64,000 nucleotides of DNA from Massilia sp. Mn16-1_5 (GCF_004798585.1 NZ_PPXQ01000005.1:186001-250000); one strand, 5' to 3'. Numbered from the stretch's first letter, positions 15,980 through 25,156 are shown. Numbers and translations are program-made. Notes: generated by a model from the sequence alone, not told the origin.

Positions 15980-18028
15980 TTACCAGATCTTCACGCGTTC
16001 CTGCGGCGCCAGATACAGCTCCTGCCCCGGCTTGACGTCGAAGGCCTTGTACCAGGCATCCATGTTACGCACGATATAGGTGCGGTACTGGGCCGGTGCG
16101 TGGCCGTCGGTCAGCACGGCACGGCGCAGCGAGGCTTCGCGCATCTTGCTGCGCCAGCCCTGGGCGAAGCCCTTGAAGAAGTCGCGGTCGGCATCCGCAC
16201 TCTTGCCGGACGGCGTCGTCTTGAAGGCGTCATAGGCCGCTTCCAGGCCGGCCAGGTCGGCCAGGTTTTCGCTCAGCGTCAACTGGCCGTTGACAGCGAG
16301 GTCCGGGAAGGGCTTATAGGTACCATATTGGGCAACCAGCTTGCTGGAGGCGGCCTTGAAGTGTTCCAGGTCTTCCTTGGTCCACCAGTCGCGCAGGCGG
16401 CCCTGGGCATCGAACTGGGCGCCCTGGTCGTCGAAGCTGTGGCTGATCTCGTGGCCGATGATCGAGCCGATCGCGCCGTAGTTGGCGGCGTCCGAACCCT
16501 TCGGATCGAAGAACGGCGGCTGCAAAATCGCGGCCGGGAAGTTCATGGCGTTCTGCAGCGGCAGGTTGACGGCATTCACCAGCTGCGGCGGCATCGCCCA
16601 TTCGGTGCGTTCCGGCTTGCGCTTGAGCTTGGCCAGTTCCTGCTGGTAGTGGTATTCCTCGGCGCGGATCGTGTTGCCGAAGGCATCGCCGGCGACCACG
16701 CGCAGGCCGTCATACGACTTCCATTTTTCCGGATAACCGATGCCGACATACATCGACTTGACCTTGGCCTGGGCCTGGGCACGGGTGGCCGGCGCCATCC
16801 AGTCGAGCTTTTCGATACGGTGGCTGAAGGCGTCGATGATCTTCGCCACCATGGCCTGCACGCGCGCCTTGTTCTCGGCCGGGAAGTACTTGGCGACGTA
16901 GACCTTGCCGACCGCTTCATCCATGGCGGCATTGGTGGCGCCCAGCGCGCGTTTCCAGCGCGCCGACTGCTGCGGCGTGCCGCTCAGGGTCTTGCCGTTG
17001 AATTCGAAACGCTGGTCGGCAAAAGACTTCGGCAGCAGGCTGGCGTACTGGTTCAGCTTGTGGAAGGCGAGATAGTCGCGCCAGGTGGCGACGTCGGCAT
17101 TGGCCAGCAGGCGCGCCGCGCCGGTGACGGCGCTCGGATGGTAGACCTGGAAGCGGTCCTGGCCGGACAGCCCCGCCGCCTTGAAGAAAGCCTTCCAGTC
17201 GACGCCCGGCGCCTTGGCGGCGAAGTCCTTCATGGTCCAGACATTGTTCGATTTCTGGATGTCGGCAGACTCCTCGCGCGTGGCGTGGGTCTGGGCCAGT
17301 GCCAGCTCGAGCTCGAACACGCGCGCGGCGCGCTCCTCGCTCTTGTCCATGCCGGCCAGTTTCAGCATGGCGGCGATGTGTTGCTGGTACTTGGTGCGCA
17401 GCTCGGCCATGCGCGCATTGTTTTCCAGGTAGTAAGCGCGGTCCGGCAGGCCCAGGCCGCCCTGCAGGATGTAAGGCAGGTTGCGCGACGGCTCGGTCAG
17501 GCCTTGCGCGACCCACAGGCCGAACAAGTTTTCGGTGTAGAAGTTGGTGGCGTTCAGCGGATCGACGTCGGCGCGGATCGAGCCGCCCAGGGCGCGTACG
17601 AGGGCGGCCTTGTCCTTGATGCCGGCAATGCTGGCCAGCATCGGCTTGATCGGTTCCAGGCCGCGCTTCTCGATGCCGGCCTCGTCCATGTAGGACGCGT
17701 AGAAGTCGGCCACCTTGCGCGCTTCGCCGCTGGTGTCCTTGGCGGCGCCCAGCTCCTCGATCATCTTGGCGATGCGGGTGTTCGTGTCTTCCGCCAGCGC
17801 GCCCATCGCGCTCCAGGAACCGCGGTCGGCCGGGATCTCGGTCTTGGCCAGCCAGTCGCCGTTAGCCCAGGTGAAGAAATCGTCCCCGGGCAGCACGGTC
17901 ATGTTTGCGCTCTTGGCGGGGGCAGCCGGCGCCTTCGCCTCCTGGGCAGCGGCGAATCCGGAGGCCAGCGTGCTGCCGCACAGGGCGAGGACGATGGCGG
18001 TCTTGGTGGCGGTCCAACGAGTCTTCAT
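15980..18028 (-). CDS. Secreted M13 family zinc metallopeptidase (neprilysin/PepO type)
   Basis: 682 residues. Signal peptide about 1-28 (ends GFAAAQ). The catalytic zinc motif HEISH lies near residue 525, ENLADLAGL near 585 supplies the third ligand, and the substrate-binding NAVNLPLQNAMNFPAAIL block precedes them. The protein ends in Trp (VKIW), the conserved C-terminal residue of M13 enzymes. It would cut oligopeptides in the periplasm. The M1 aminopeptidase lies 45 bp upstream on the same strand, so the two exported peptidases may be one operon. Confidence 0.93.
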   Translation of the reverse strand: MKTRWTATKTAIVLALCGSTLASGFAAAQEAKAPAAPAKSANMTVLPGDDFFTWANGDWLAKTEIPADRGSWSAMGALAEDTNTRIAKMIEELGAAKDTSGEARKVADFYASYMDEAGIEKRGLEPIKPMLASIAGIKDKAALVRALGGSIRADVDPLNATNFYTENLFGLWVAQGLTEPSRNLPYILQGGLGLPDRAYYLENNARMAELRTKYQQHIAAMLKLAGMDKSEERAARVFELELALAQTHATREESADIQKSNNVWTMKDFAAKAPGVDWKAFFKAAGLSGQDRFQVYHPSAVTGAARLLANADVATWRDYLAFHKLNQYASLLPKSFADQRFEFNGKTLSGTPQQSARWKRALGATNAAMDEAVGKVYVAKYFPAENKARVQAMVAKIIDAFSHRIEKLDWMAPATRAQAQAKVKSMYVGIGYPEKWKSYDGLRVVAGDAFGNTIRAEEYHYQQELAKLKRKPERTEWAMPPQLVNAVNLPLQNAMNFPAAILQPPFFDPKGSDAANYGAIGSIIGHEISHSFDDQGAQFDAQGRLRDWWTKEDLEHFKAASSKLVAQYGTYKPFPDLAVNGQLTLSENLADLAGLEAAYDAFKTTPSGKSADADRDFFKGFAQGWRSKMREASLRRAVLTDGHAPAQYRTYIVRNMDAWYKAFDVKPGQELYLAPQERVKIW

Positions 18029-18073
18029 GCTATTCCTTTGATTAATTGCGCTTTGGTTAGTTACGTTTTTGAA

Positions 18074-20725
18074 TCACTTAATCTGCACTGCCTGCAGGGC
18101 GCCCTGGACTTGCGGCAGCAGGCGCGCCTTCTGCGCGGCGCGCACGCGAATGCCGTTACCGACCCGTCGTGCTTCGACCAGCGCCTCCGGGCCGAAGTTC
18201 TGGCCGATGTATTTCTCCATCATATCCGCATGACGGGCGTCAGACGATCCCGCCACCACCGAGGCGAGCGCGCGGTTGCGCCCCACCGCATCCGCGCTCT
18301 TGAGCAGGGTGTCGCGGTTGGCGACGGCGAAGTCCCAGGCCAGGTCCGGATGCTGGCGCCCGACGCCGGCGACGATGACGCCCGCGAGGTTGGCCGGCAG
18401 CTGCGGCGAGACCGCCATGCGCAGCGCGCTGGCAGCCAGGGCCGGATCTTGCACGATGGTCATGGCGCTGCCGAAACGGTTGCGCTCCTCGTCGGTGCCC
18501 GCGTTCGCGACCAGTTTTCCCAGTGCGGTATAGGTCGCGGCGTCGGCGTAGCGGCCGACGGTGAGGACGACGAAATCGAGCATCTCCGGGCTGATCGAGG
18601 AAGGGTCCTCCTGGTAGCGCGCGAAGCGGCGGCGCGCCTCCTGGATCGCCCGCTCGTCGCCGGCACGCGCCAGGCTGGTCGCCAGCAGCGCGCGCAGGCG
18701 CCGGTCCTCGCTCGACTCGCCCGCCTTCGGCTCCCAGCCGAGTTTCGCGAACTTCGGCCCGACCAGGCTGCGGACGAAACCGCGGATCAGCGCCTGCTCG
18801 GGCTCGCCGCGGGCCAGGTTATCGAGCGAGCCGAGGTTGGACAGGATCGATTCCCACACCGCCAGGCGCGGCTCGTCGGCGTAGCTGCTCACCAGGCGGG
18901 TGTAGCTGTCGAGCGGCATGCGCCCGCTGGAGACCAGGCTCCAGGCGTCGAGCAGCAGTTTCAAACGCGTCGGATCGGGCAGGCGCGCGGCATTTCCGGC
19001 CAGCGCATCGAAGCTGGCGCGGTCGTACTGGACGCGGAAGAAGCCGACGCTGTAGGGATCGACTACCAGCGTGCCCTCGCAGCCGCCGGTCGTGATCGTG
19101 CTGCTGCGGTTGGCCAGGAGCGTGTACCAGGCCTTGCCATTCACGGTGCCGACCTGCAGCGGCACGTTCCACAGGCGATTTTCAAGCGCCGGCTCGTCGA
19201 GGCGGAACTGTTCCTGCGACAGGGTAACTTGCCGCCTGCCGTCGACGCAGGCCTGGCTCACCGAGATCAGCGGATAGCCCGGCTGGGTGGTCCAGTCGGA
19301 GGCGAGTTTACCTACCGGCTTGCCGGAGGCCTTTTCCAGCGCCGCCCACAAGTCGGCCGTGGTCGTGTTCGAATACTGGTGCTTCGCCATGTACGCGCGG
19401 ATGCCCTTGCGGAAAGGGTCTTCGCCCACCCAGGCTTCCAGCATGCGCAGGAAGCCCTGCCCTTTGACATAGGTGATGGAGTCGAAGGCACCGGCGGCTT
19501 GCTCCTCGTTGTCGATGCGCGTCTGGATCGGGTGCGTGGTCTTGCGCGCGTCCAGGTTCAGCACGCCTTCGCGCTCGGCGATGCCGTCCAGGTAGGGGCG
19601 CCATTCCGGGTGAAAGTGTTCGGTGGCTTTCGCCGCCATCCAGGAAGCAAAACCTTCGTTCAGCCACAGGTTGTCCCACCAGGCCATGGTGACGAGGTTG
19701 CCGAACCACTGGTGCGCCACTTCGTGGGCGTTGACCTCGAAGGTCAGCTTCTTGACGTCTTCCGGGCTCTTCTTCGGGTCGTAGAGCAAGGTCGATTCGT
19801 TGTAGACGATACCGCCCCAGTTTTCCATCGCGCCGTTGAAGCCGCCGGGAATTGCGATCTGGTCGAGCTTGGCGAGCGGATACGGGACGCCGAAGTAATT
19901 GTTGTAGTAGCGCAGCAGGTCCTTGGTCGCCTGCAGCGGGAAGGCGGTGGAACCGAGCTTGCCTGCCGTGGTGACGACGCCGATCTCGACGCCGTCCTGG
20001 CGCGCGGAGACCCGTTCCATCTCGCCCGCCACCAGCACCACCAGGTAGCTCGGCATCTTCGGCGTCGGGGCGAATGAGATGCGCTGCAGGCCGTTACTCA
20101 ATTTTTCCTGTTTTTCCACCGGCGTATTCGAATAAGCCTTGAAACTGCCCGGCACATCGACCGTCAGCCTGAAGCGCGCGCGGAAGGCGGGCTCATCCCA
20201 GGTCGGCAGCATGCGCCGGGCGTCGGACGGCTCCATCGTGGTGGCGACGAGCTTTTTCTCGGCGCCATTCGCCTTGTAGCGCACCTGGAACAGTCCGCGG
20301 CCTTCGCGGTTGATCTGGCCGCGGAAGGCCAGGCCGAGGACGTAGCGGCCCGGGTCCAGCGGTGCGCCGAGCTCGAAGCTGAGGGTTTCCTGTTTCTCGT
20401 CGAGGATGGGTGCCAGCTTGCGTTCGGCCAGGCCCTGGCCGGCCAGTGTGGCGCTGTCGATGTCGAGGTTGGCGGCGTTCAGGACGATACGGCTGGTCGG
20501 GCGCAGCACCTCGATCTCGACGCGCTGCTCGCCGCGGAAGGTATCGGCCGCGACATCCGGTACGAGGTGGGCGTCGTAGAGCAGCGGGATGACGTCTTTC
20601 GGCAGCTTGCCGGGCGTGTCGGCAAACGAAAACGGGGCTTCGGCGCGGGCCGGGGCGGCAAGCGCCAGCGCCAGGACAGCGCTGGCGGTAGCGGCGGCCC
20701 CGCGCGATGCGCGTGGGTGTCTCAT
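18074..20725 (-). CDS. Secreted M1 family aminopeptidase
   Basis: 883 residues with a signal peptide (about 1-28, ending ARAEAP). The exopeptidase motif GAMENWG is near residue 300 and the zinc site HEVAHQWFGNLVT near 330 with the downstream Glu in NEGFASWMA. An ERAP1-like C-terminal helical domain follows (about 540-870). The enzyme removes N-terminal residues from peptides and, unlike PepN, is exported. With the M13 gene downstream it would form a periplasmic peptide-degrading pair. Confidence 0.93.
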   Translation of the reverse strand: MRHPRASRGAAATASAVLALALAAPARAEAPFSFADTPGKLPKDVIPLLYDAHLVPDVAADTFRGEQRVEIEVLRPTSRIVLNAANLDIDSATLAGQGLAERKLAPILDEKQETLSFELGAPLDPGRYVLGLAFRGQINREGRGLFQVRYKANGAEKKLVATTMEPSDARRMLPTWDEPAFRARFRLTVDVPGSFKAYSNTPVEKQEKLSNGLQRISFAPTPKMPSYLVVLVAGEMERVSARQDGVEIGVVTTAGKLGSTAFPLQATKDLLRYYNNYFGVPYPLAKLDQIAIPGGFNGAMENWGGIVYNESTLLYDPKKSPEDVKKLTFEVNAHEVAHQWFGNLVTMAWWDNLWLNEGFASWMAAKATEHFHPEWRPYLDGIAEREGVLNLDARKTTHPIQTRIDNEEQAAGAFDSITYVKGQGFLRMLEAWVGEDPFRKGIRAYMAKHQYSNTTTADLWAALEKASGKPVGKLASDWTTQPGYPLISVSQACVDGRRQVTLSQEQFRLDEPALENRLWNVPLQVGTVNGKAWYTLLANRSSTITTGGCEGTLVVDPYSVGFFRVQYDRASFDALAGNAARLPDPTRLKLLLDAWSLVSSGRMPLDSYTRLVSSYADEPRLAVWESILSNLGSLDNLARGEPEQALIRGFVRSLVGPKFAKLGWEPKAGESSEDRRLRALLATSLARAGDERAIQEARRRFARYQEDPSSISPEMLDFVVLTVGRYADAATYTALGKLVANAGTDEERNRFGSAMTIVQDPALAASALRMAVSPQLPANLAGVIVAGVGRQHPDLAWDFAVANRDTLLKSADAVGRNRALASVVAGSSDARHADMMEKYIGQNFGPEALVEARRVGNGIRVRAAQKARLLPQVQGALQAVQIK

Positions 20726-20935
20726 GATTTCCTCTCTGCTTTTTTATTGTGGTGGCGCCGCGCCTGGCGCAGCAACCCAGTACGCACTCTAAGCGAAGCG
20801 CCGGGCGCACCGTCCGGGAATGCGACAGACGGCGAAAAGACGCGCTGGAATGCAAAAACACGGCCATACGGCGTCGACTCCCTCGCCCTTGCCGGAATGC
20901 CGAGAAAAATTTTCAATTATTTTTGCAAACAGCCC

Positions 20936-20962
20936 TAAAGTTCTTGCGAGCTCTGCCGTAAA
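20936..20962 (+). promoter_or_regulatory. Sigma-28 (FliA) type promoter of the FliT-like gene
   Basis: TAAAGTTC, 11 bases, GCCGTAAA. The published enterobacterial consensus is TAAAGTTT-N11-GCCGATAA, so spacing is exact and nearly all consensus bases match. The gene begins about 50 bases downstream. Confidence 0.8.
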
Positions 20963-21012
20963 AGGAGGACAAGCGGTGATCCGGCCGCAAAAAAAATTGT
21001 CACGGTGTTCAC

Positions 21013-21294
21013 ATGACCCAGAACGAAGTTCTCTCGATGTACGAAAATATTGCAGGCCTGACGGGCAAGATGGCCGTGGCGGCGCAATCGGGTGACTGGG
21101 CGGGGTTCGACAGCCTGCAGACGCAATGCGCGGCCCAGGCGAGCGCCACGGCAAGCGGCGTGCCGGCCCTGGAAGGCGCCAAGCGCCTGCGCAAGATCGA
21201 CCTGCTGAAGCAAATCATGGCCAACGACCGCGCCGTGCGCGACGTGACCGAACCATGGATGGGCCAGCTGGACCGCGCGATGCGCGCTCACTGA
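21013..21294 (+). CDS. FliT-like flagellar chaperone
   Basis: 93 residues, almost all helical: MYENIAGLTGKMAVAAQSGDWAGFDSL, then LKQIMANDRAVRDVTEPW. This pattern (an opening helix, the SGDW turn and a late DRxVRDxTEPW helix) resembles FliT, the chaperone for the filament cap protein FliD. No other flagellar gene is in view, but a sigma-28-type promoter at 20936 supports a flagellar role. The ATG has only a weak ribosome site within an A-rich run. Terminator at 21311. Assignment by similarity, moderate. Confidence 0.75.
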   Translation: MTQNEVLSMYENIAGLTGKMAVAAQSGDWAGFDSLQTQCAAQASATASGVPALEGAKRLRKIDLLKQIMANDRAVRDVTEPWMGQLDRAMRAH

Positions 21295-21310
21295 ACCCTT
21301 CCCTCTTACG

Positions 21311-21336
21311 AAAAAAGCGCCTGCGGGCGCTTTTTT
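21311..21336. terminator. Bidirectional terminator after the FliT-like gene
   Basis: Stem AGCGCC/GGCGCT with loop TGCG, six A before and six T after. Confidence 0.88.
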
Positions 21337-21363
21337 ATTGCTCGCTTAAAAGTGACGGGCAAA

Positions 21364-21602
21364 CAAAAAGGCGCCCTGGGGCGCCTCGCTGCTACGGGCA
21401 CAGGGCCCGTATGAATTCGGAGAGCAACACCAGTTAGCCCGGTGTCGCCTCTTTGCCGGTTGCATCCGGCGTCCGCTGCCGCTGTTGGCAGCCTGACCGC
21501 TTCCGGAAACAGGATCTTGCGACTTAACTCCGGTTACCGCGCCACGCTATCGGTGGTGGCTGCGCCGGACGCTGTTCCGTTTTGTGGTTTTGATAACCAA
21601 CG
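21364..21602 (-). ncRNA. Candidate structured small RNA of unassigned family
   Basis: No plausible gene occupies 21337-21653. On the minus strand a -10 box TATACT (21608-21613) precedes about 240 bases that fold well. The parts are a 10-bp helix between 21563-21572 and 21462-21471 (one G-U), an inner helix GCAGCC/GGCTGC, a 7-bp hairpin at 21427-21445 and a perfect 7-bp hairpin TACGGGC/GCCCGTA at 21393-21411. An intrinsic terminator follows at 21365-21386. No long open frame fits. A 6S-like regulatory RNA is one possibility, but I could not match it to a known family. Confidence 0.6.
21365..21386 (-). terminator. Terminator of the candidate small RNA
   Basis: Seven-base stem AGGCGCC/GGCGCCT, loop of four, followed by five T on the minus strand. 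No U-tract on the plus side. Confidence 0.8.
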
Positions 21603-21607
21603 AGTTC

Positions 21608-21613
21608 AGTATA
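21608..21613 (-). promoter_or_regulatory. -10 box of the candidate small RNA
   Basis: TATACT on the minus strand; the -35 region (around CTACAC) is poor. Confidence 0.45.
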
Positions 21614-21653
21614 GCGCAAATTTCCCGCTTGTGTAGACCAATTGTGCTCGGCC

Positions 21654-22904
21654 TTATTCCGGATGAGAAATCACGTCGGTCAGCACCGGTTCGGCCGGCG
21701 TGACCGCTTCCGGCACCGGCCCCTTGGCGCGGCCCGGCATCAGGCGCGCCTTGACCGCTTCCATGAATTTCGGCTTCGGCTCGCCCTCCTCCACGGTCGC
21801 ATCTTTGCCTGCTTTCGGCAGCTTGGCCGGCTTGTGCGCGGCCTGGATCTTGCCGATGCCGGCACGCTTGCGCCGGCGCAGCAGGGCCAGCACCAATCCT
21901 GCGATGGCGAGCACGGCGGCGCTGGCGGCGCCGATCGGCAGCCATGGCAGTTCCGGTTCGGGCGGTTCCGCCTTCTTCGGCTTGCGGTGGATGCGTGGTG
22001 CGCCTTTCGGTTCGTTCTTCGGGGCTTCCTTCACAGCCGGGGCAGGTGCTGCCTCGTGCGGCTTGGCAGGCGCGGCCTCGTGGGCGGCAGCAGGCACGAC
22101 AGGGGCGACAGGCTGCACGCTTGGTACGACAGGCACCGGCTTGGCCGCACCTTGCAGCGCCTTCACTTTTTCTTCGAGCTTGCCCAGGTCCTGGCGCAGC
22201 GCGGCGTTCTTTTCGCCGAGCGCGACGCAGGCGTTCAGGTGTTCACTGGCCGGCTGCGGCGCGCAGCTCGGCGCTTCGGCAGGCGCGGCGTGCACAGGCG
22301 CCGGCTTGTTCGGCGGCGCCTTCTTGACGGCCGGCACGGCTTTCGGCAGCGGCTTGCGCACGACCGCCGGTGCTTCCACATATTCCTCGCCGGCCTGCAG
22401 GGCGGCGGCCGGACGCGCCGCCGGCACGGGCACCGGCTTGCGCACGGGGACGGGAAGCGGTGCCGGCTCGGCCTGCACCTTCGGCGCTTCAGGTACGGGC
22501 GGCGGTGCCGGATGCGGGTCCGGCGTCAGCCACAGGGTCACCAGGCGCACGCTGCGCTGGCCGCCGTCGACGAGTTCCAGGTAGACGTGCAAGTGCCGGC
22601 TCTCGACCGGCTTGAGCGAGGTCAGATGCAGGAACTGGCGGCCGTCGCGCCGCGTCACAGTCATGTTGAGGCTGGAGAGTACCGGCGGCATGGCGATGTT
22701 CGCGCCGCGGTACACATCGGGGTTGGCCAGGCGTACTTTGACCGGCGTGCCCGGCTCTTCGATCAGGTTCAGCTCCACGTCGGCCACCAGCGCCTGGCCG
22801 ATGTACGAACGCACCTGGGCCTCGCCCAGTTCGGCGGCATGGCCTGTGGCGACAGCAGCGGCAAGCAGCAAAGTGGACAGGAGAGTGGAAGAGCGCAGCG
22901 CCAT
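21654..22904 (-). CDS. FimV/HubP N-terminal domain membrane protein
   Basis: 416 residues. Signal peptide 1-23 (ends GHAAEL). The first 110 residues match the FimV N-terminal domain: LGEAQVRSYIGQALVADVEL, then a two-strand region ending HLHVYLELVD. A long Ala/Pro/Lys-rich segment and a short coiled coil (CVALGEKNAALRQDLGKLEEKV, about residue 215-240) lead to one membrane helix near 322-345 followed by an Arg/Lys-rich stop and a short cytoplasmic tail. FimV proteins organise cell poles and type IV pili. This one lacks the TPR-like C-terminal domain of long FimV proteins. Runs toward the candidate ncRNA. Confidence 0.8.
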   Translation of the reverse strand: MALRSSTLLSTLLLAAAVATGHAAELGEAQVRSYIGQALVADVELNLIEEPGTPVKVRLANPDVYRGANIAMPPVLSSLNMTVTRRDGRQFLHLTSLKPVESRHLHVYLELVDGGQRSVRLVTLWLTPDPHPAPPPVPEAPKVQAEPAPLPVPVRKPVPVPAARPAAALQAGEEYVEAPAVVRKPLPKAVPAVKKAPPNKPAPVHAAPAEAPSCAPQPASEHLNACVALGEKNAALRQDLGKLEEKVKALQGAAKPVPVVPSVQPVAPVVPAAAHEAAPAKPHEAAPAPAVKEAPKNEPKGAPRIHRKPKKAEPPEPELPWLPIGAASAAVLAIAGLVLALLRRRKRAGIGKIQAAHKPAKLPKAGKDATVEEGEPKPKFMEAVKARLMPGRAKGPVPEAVTPAEPVLTDVISHPE

Positions 22905-22989
22905 GACGAGTTAAATTTGTAGCCTAAGCGTAATTAACGGGTGTTCGGATACACTCTTTAGCTCCAGCCCGCAAATAACAGGACAGCAA

Positions 22990-24384
22990 ATGGAAAACCG
23001 GATAGAAAAGGACAGTTTCGGCCCGATCGAGGTCCCGGCCGATCATCTGTGGGGTGCCCAGACCCAGCGCTCGCTGCACCACTTCCACATTTCGACCGAG
23101 CGCATGGCGCCGGAACTGGTGGCCGCGCTGGCCCAGGTCAAGCGCGCCGCGGCCGCCGTCAACCGCTCGCTCGGCAAGCTGCCGCGCGACAAGGCCGACG
23201 CCATCATCGCCGCCGCCGACGAAGTGCTCGAGGGACGCTATCCGGACGAATTCCCGCTGGCCGTCTGGCAGACCGGTTCCGGCACCCAGAGCAACATGAA
23301 CATGAACGAGGTACTGGCCAACCGCGCCTCCGAAATCATGGGCGGCGAACGGGGAGAAGCACGCCTGCTGCACCCGAACGACCACGTCAACATGGGCCAG
23401 TCCTCGAACGACATCTTCCCGACCGCCATGCACGTGGCAGCGGCCCAGGCGGTCTCGAAGGAGGTGCTGCCGGCGCTGGCGCGCCTGCGCGGCACGCTGC
23501 AGGTCAAGTCGCGCGACTTCGAGGATATCGTCAAGATCGGCCGCACCCACCTGCAGGACGCCACGCCGCTGACCCTGGGCCAGGAGTTTTCCGGCTACGT
23601 CGCCCAGCTCGAATTTGCCGAAGGCGCGATCAAGTCCGCCCTGCCCGGCTTGCTGCTGCTGGCGGCCGGCGGCACGGCGGTCGGCACCGGCCTGAACGCG
23701 CATCCGGAATTCGCGCCGCGCATCGCCGCCGAACTCGGCTCGCGCACCGGCCTCTCCTTCAAGACCGCGCCGAACAAATTCATGGCCCTGGCGGGGCATG
23801 ACGCGCTGGTCGCGGCGCACGGCGCCTTCAAGACCCTGGCCACGGCCCTCATGAAGATCGCCAACGACGTGCGCTGGATGGCTTCGGGTCCGCGCTCGGG
23901 CCTGGGCGAGATCACGATTCCGGAAAACGAGCCGGGCAGCTCGATCATGCCGGGCAAGGTGAATCCGACCCAGTGCGAAGCGCTGACCATGCTGTGCTGC
24001 CAGGTCTTCGGCAACGACGTCGCGCTGACGGTAGGCGCTTCTCAGGGCAATTTCGAGCTCAACGTGTTCAAGCCGATGATCGCCCATAATTTCCTGCAAA
24101 GCGCGCGCCTGCTGGCCGACGGCATGCGCTCCTTCGACGAGCATTGCGCCCAGGGCATCGCGCCGAACCACGCCCGGATCAGCGAGCTGATGGAGCGCTC
24201 GCTGATGCTGGTGACCGCACTGGCACCTCACATCGGGTATGATCGCGCCGCGCAGATCGCCAAGCACGCGCAGCACGAAGGCATCACGCTGCGCGAAGCG
24301 GCCCGGCAATCGGGTCACGTCACCGAGGAACAGTTCGATCAGTGGATCGTGCCGATCGACATGACGCGACCCGATCCGGAATAA
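22990..24384 (+). CDS. fumC: Class II fumarate hydratase FumC
   Basis: 464 residues, the usual size. The superfamily signature [11 protein letters not shown] is at about 317-327, with [11 protein letters not shown] near 139 and [10 protein letters not shown] near 183 supplying other active-site residues. It hydrates fumarate to L-malate in the citric acid cycle and needs no iron-sulfur cluster. Diverges from the FimV-like gene over an 85-bp gap. Nothing unusual. Confidence 0.97.
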   Translation: MENRIEKDSFGPIEVPADHLWGAQTQRSLHHFHISTERMAPELVAALAQVKRAAAAVNRSLGKLPRDKADAIIAAADEVLEGRYPDEFPLAVWQTGSGTQSNMNMNEVLANRASEIMGGERGEARLLHPNDHVNMGQSSNDIFPTAMHVAAAQAVSKEVLPALARLRGTLQVKSRDFEDIVKIGRTHLQDATPLTLGQEFSGYVAQLEFAEGAIKSALPGLLLLAAGGTAVGTGLNAHPEFAPRIAAELGSRTGLSFKTAPNKFMALAGHDALVAAHGAFKTLATALMKIANDVRWMASGPRSGLGEITIPENEPGSSIMPGKVNPTQCEALTMLCCQVFGNDVALTVGASQGNFELNVFKPMIAHNFLQSARLLADGMRSFDEHCAQGIAPNHARISELMERSLMLVTALAPHIGYDRAAQIAKHAQHEGITLREAARQSGHVTEEQFDQWIVPIDMTRPDPE

Positions 24385-24457
24385 GCGCGCTCCTTGCCAC
24401 GCCAGGCTTGCAGAGGCGAGCCCAGGCGTGCGCCGTTCAATTTATCCCGAGTATATT

Positions 24458-24670
24458 ATGCAAAAAACAACTTTCGAACTGACATCCGAGTTCGTCGAAC
24501 TCAACCAGCTGTTGAAACTGGTTGGCCTGGTGGACAGCGGCGGCGCCGGCAAGAACATGGTGGCCAGCGGCGCGGTGTCGGTCGATGGCAAGCAGGAACT
24601 GCGCAAGACCGCCAAGATTCGTACCGGCCAGATCGTGACCGTGGGCGACGTGCGCATCGCAGTACAGTAG
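24458..24670 (+). CDS. S4 RNA-binding domain protein (YbcJ-like)
   Basis: 70 residues from ATG 24458. Almost the whole protein is an S4 domain: FVELNQLLKLVGLVDSGGAG, then VASGAVSVDGKQELRKTAKI and GQIVTVGDVRI. This matches the small YbcJ/YaaA group, which binds structured RNA. No partner is evident from context. It follows fumC by 73 bp and could be read from the same transcript. Confidence 0.88.
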   Translation: MQKTTFELTSEFVELNQLLKLVGLVDSGGAGKNMVASGAVSVDGKQELRKTAKIRTGQIVTVGDVRIAVQ

Positions 24671-24772
24671 GACTGCCGGGCTCTGCGGCGCACGTTTGCG
24701 CGCAGACAAACGCGACCGGTGGTCCATGTTTATATTTCAGATGTGACCAACCGGTTGACTAAGGTGACGGCG

Positions 24773-25057
24773 ATGGAAACCCCGGATGAAAACCCGCAAA
24801 CGCAGGAAAGGCTGATCGGCGATCTGCGCCTCGTCATAGAGAATGCAGAAGAACTGCTGAAAAACACCGATCAATACACGAGCGTGCTATACCAGAACGC
24901 GCGCGCCAAGCTGGCGATGGCACTGAACGCCGCCAACGAAGAGCTCGCGCGCTTCGAAGACGCACAGCTGACCCGCATGATGGAAGCGACGCGCCAGGCC
25001 ACCGAAAGCTGTCCGGGCCTGAGCGGCGAAGAACGCATCCTGCGCGCTTTCCATTGA
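24773..25057 (+). CDS. DUF883/ElaB-like small helical protein without membrane anchor
   Basis: 94 residues from ATG 24773, with AAGGTG eight bases before it; the open frame extends 18 codons further up but without a better site. The middle part, RLIGDLRLVIENAEELLKNT followed by a long amphipathic helix, resembles the YqjD/ElaB/YgaM family, whose members bind ribosomes through the N-terminal part and the membrane through a C-terminal helix. Here the C-terminus (CPGLSGEERILRAFH) has no hydrophobic helix. Family call is tentative. Confidence 0.6.
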   Translation: METPDENPQTQERLIGDLRLVIENAEELLKNTDQYTSVLYQNARAKLAMALNAANEELARFEDAQLTRMMEATRQATESCPGLSGEERILRAFH

Positions 25058-25064
25058 GTCCGAC

Positions 25065-25100
25065 GCGGCGCCGCAATGGCGCCGCGCTTCTTTCCTTTTC
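25065..25100 (+). terminator. Probable terminator after the DUF883-like gene
   Basis: Perfect 8-bp stem GCGGCGCC/GGCGCCGC with loop GCAAT, followed by a pyrimidine-rich tail (CTTCTTTCCTTTTC) rather than a pure T run. Confidence 0.6.
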
Positions 25101-25130
25101 AAGCTCTTCCGGGCGGCACGCTTTTAACCG

Positions 25131-25156
25131 CGTGCGCTCAAGAGCGCACCCTACAT
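25131..25156. repeat. GTAGGG-type palindromic repeat, variant copy
   Basis: GTGCGCTCAAGAGCGCACCCTAC: same CCCTAC end and a perfect palindromic core, but with a different stem sequence from the other copies. Confidence 0.55.

Noticed and set aside
15890-20077. A 1395-codon open frame on the plus strand
   Set aside because: It runs antisense across the intact M13 and M1 peptidase genes, whose motifs are complete. Its sequence is a GC-skew product rich in Arg, Gly, Val and His with no recognisable domain.
21364-21602. Firm assignment of the RNA as 6S, RNase P or SRP RNA
   Set aside because: I looked for the SRP GGAAGG-type loop and RNase P core motifs and did not find them; 6S likeness is too loose to name.
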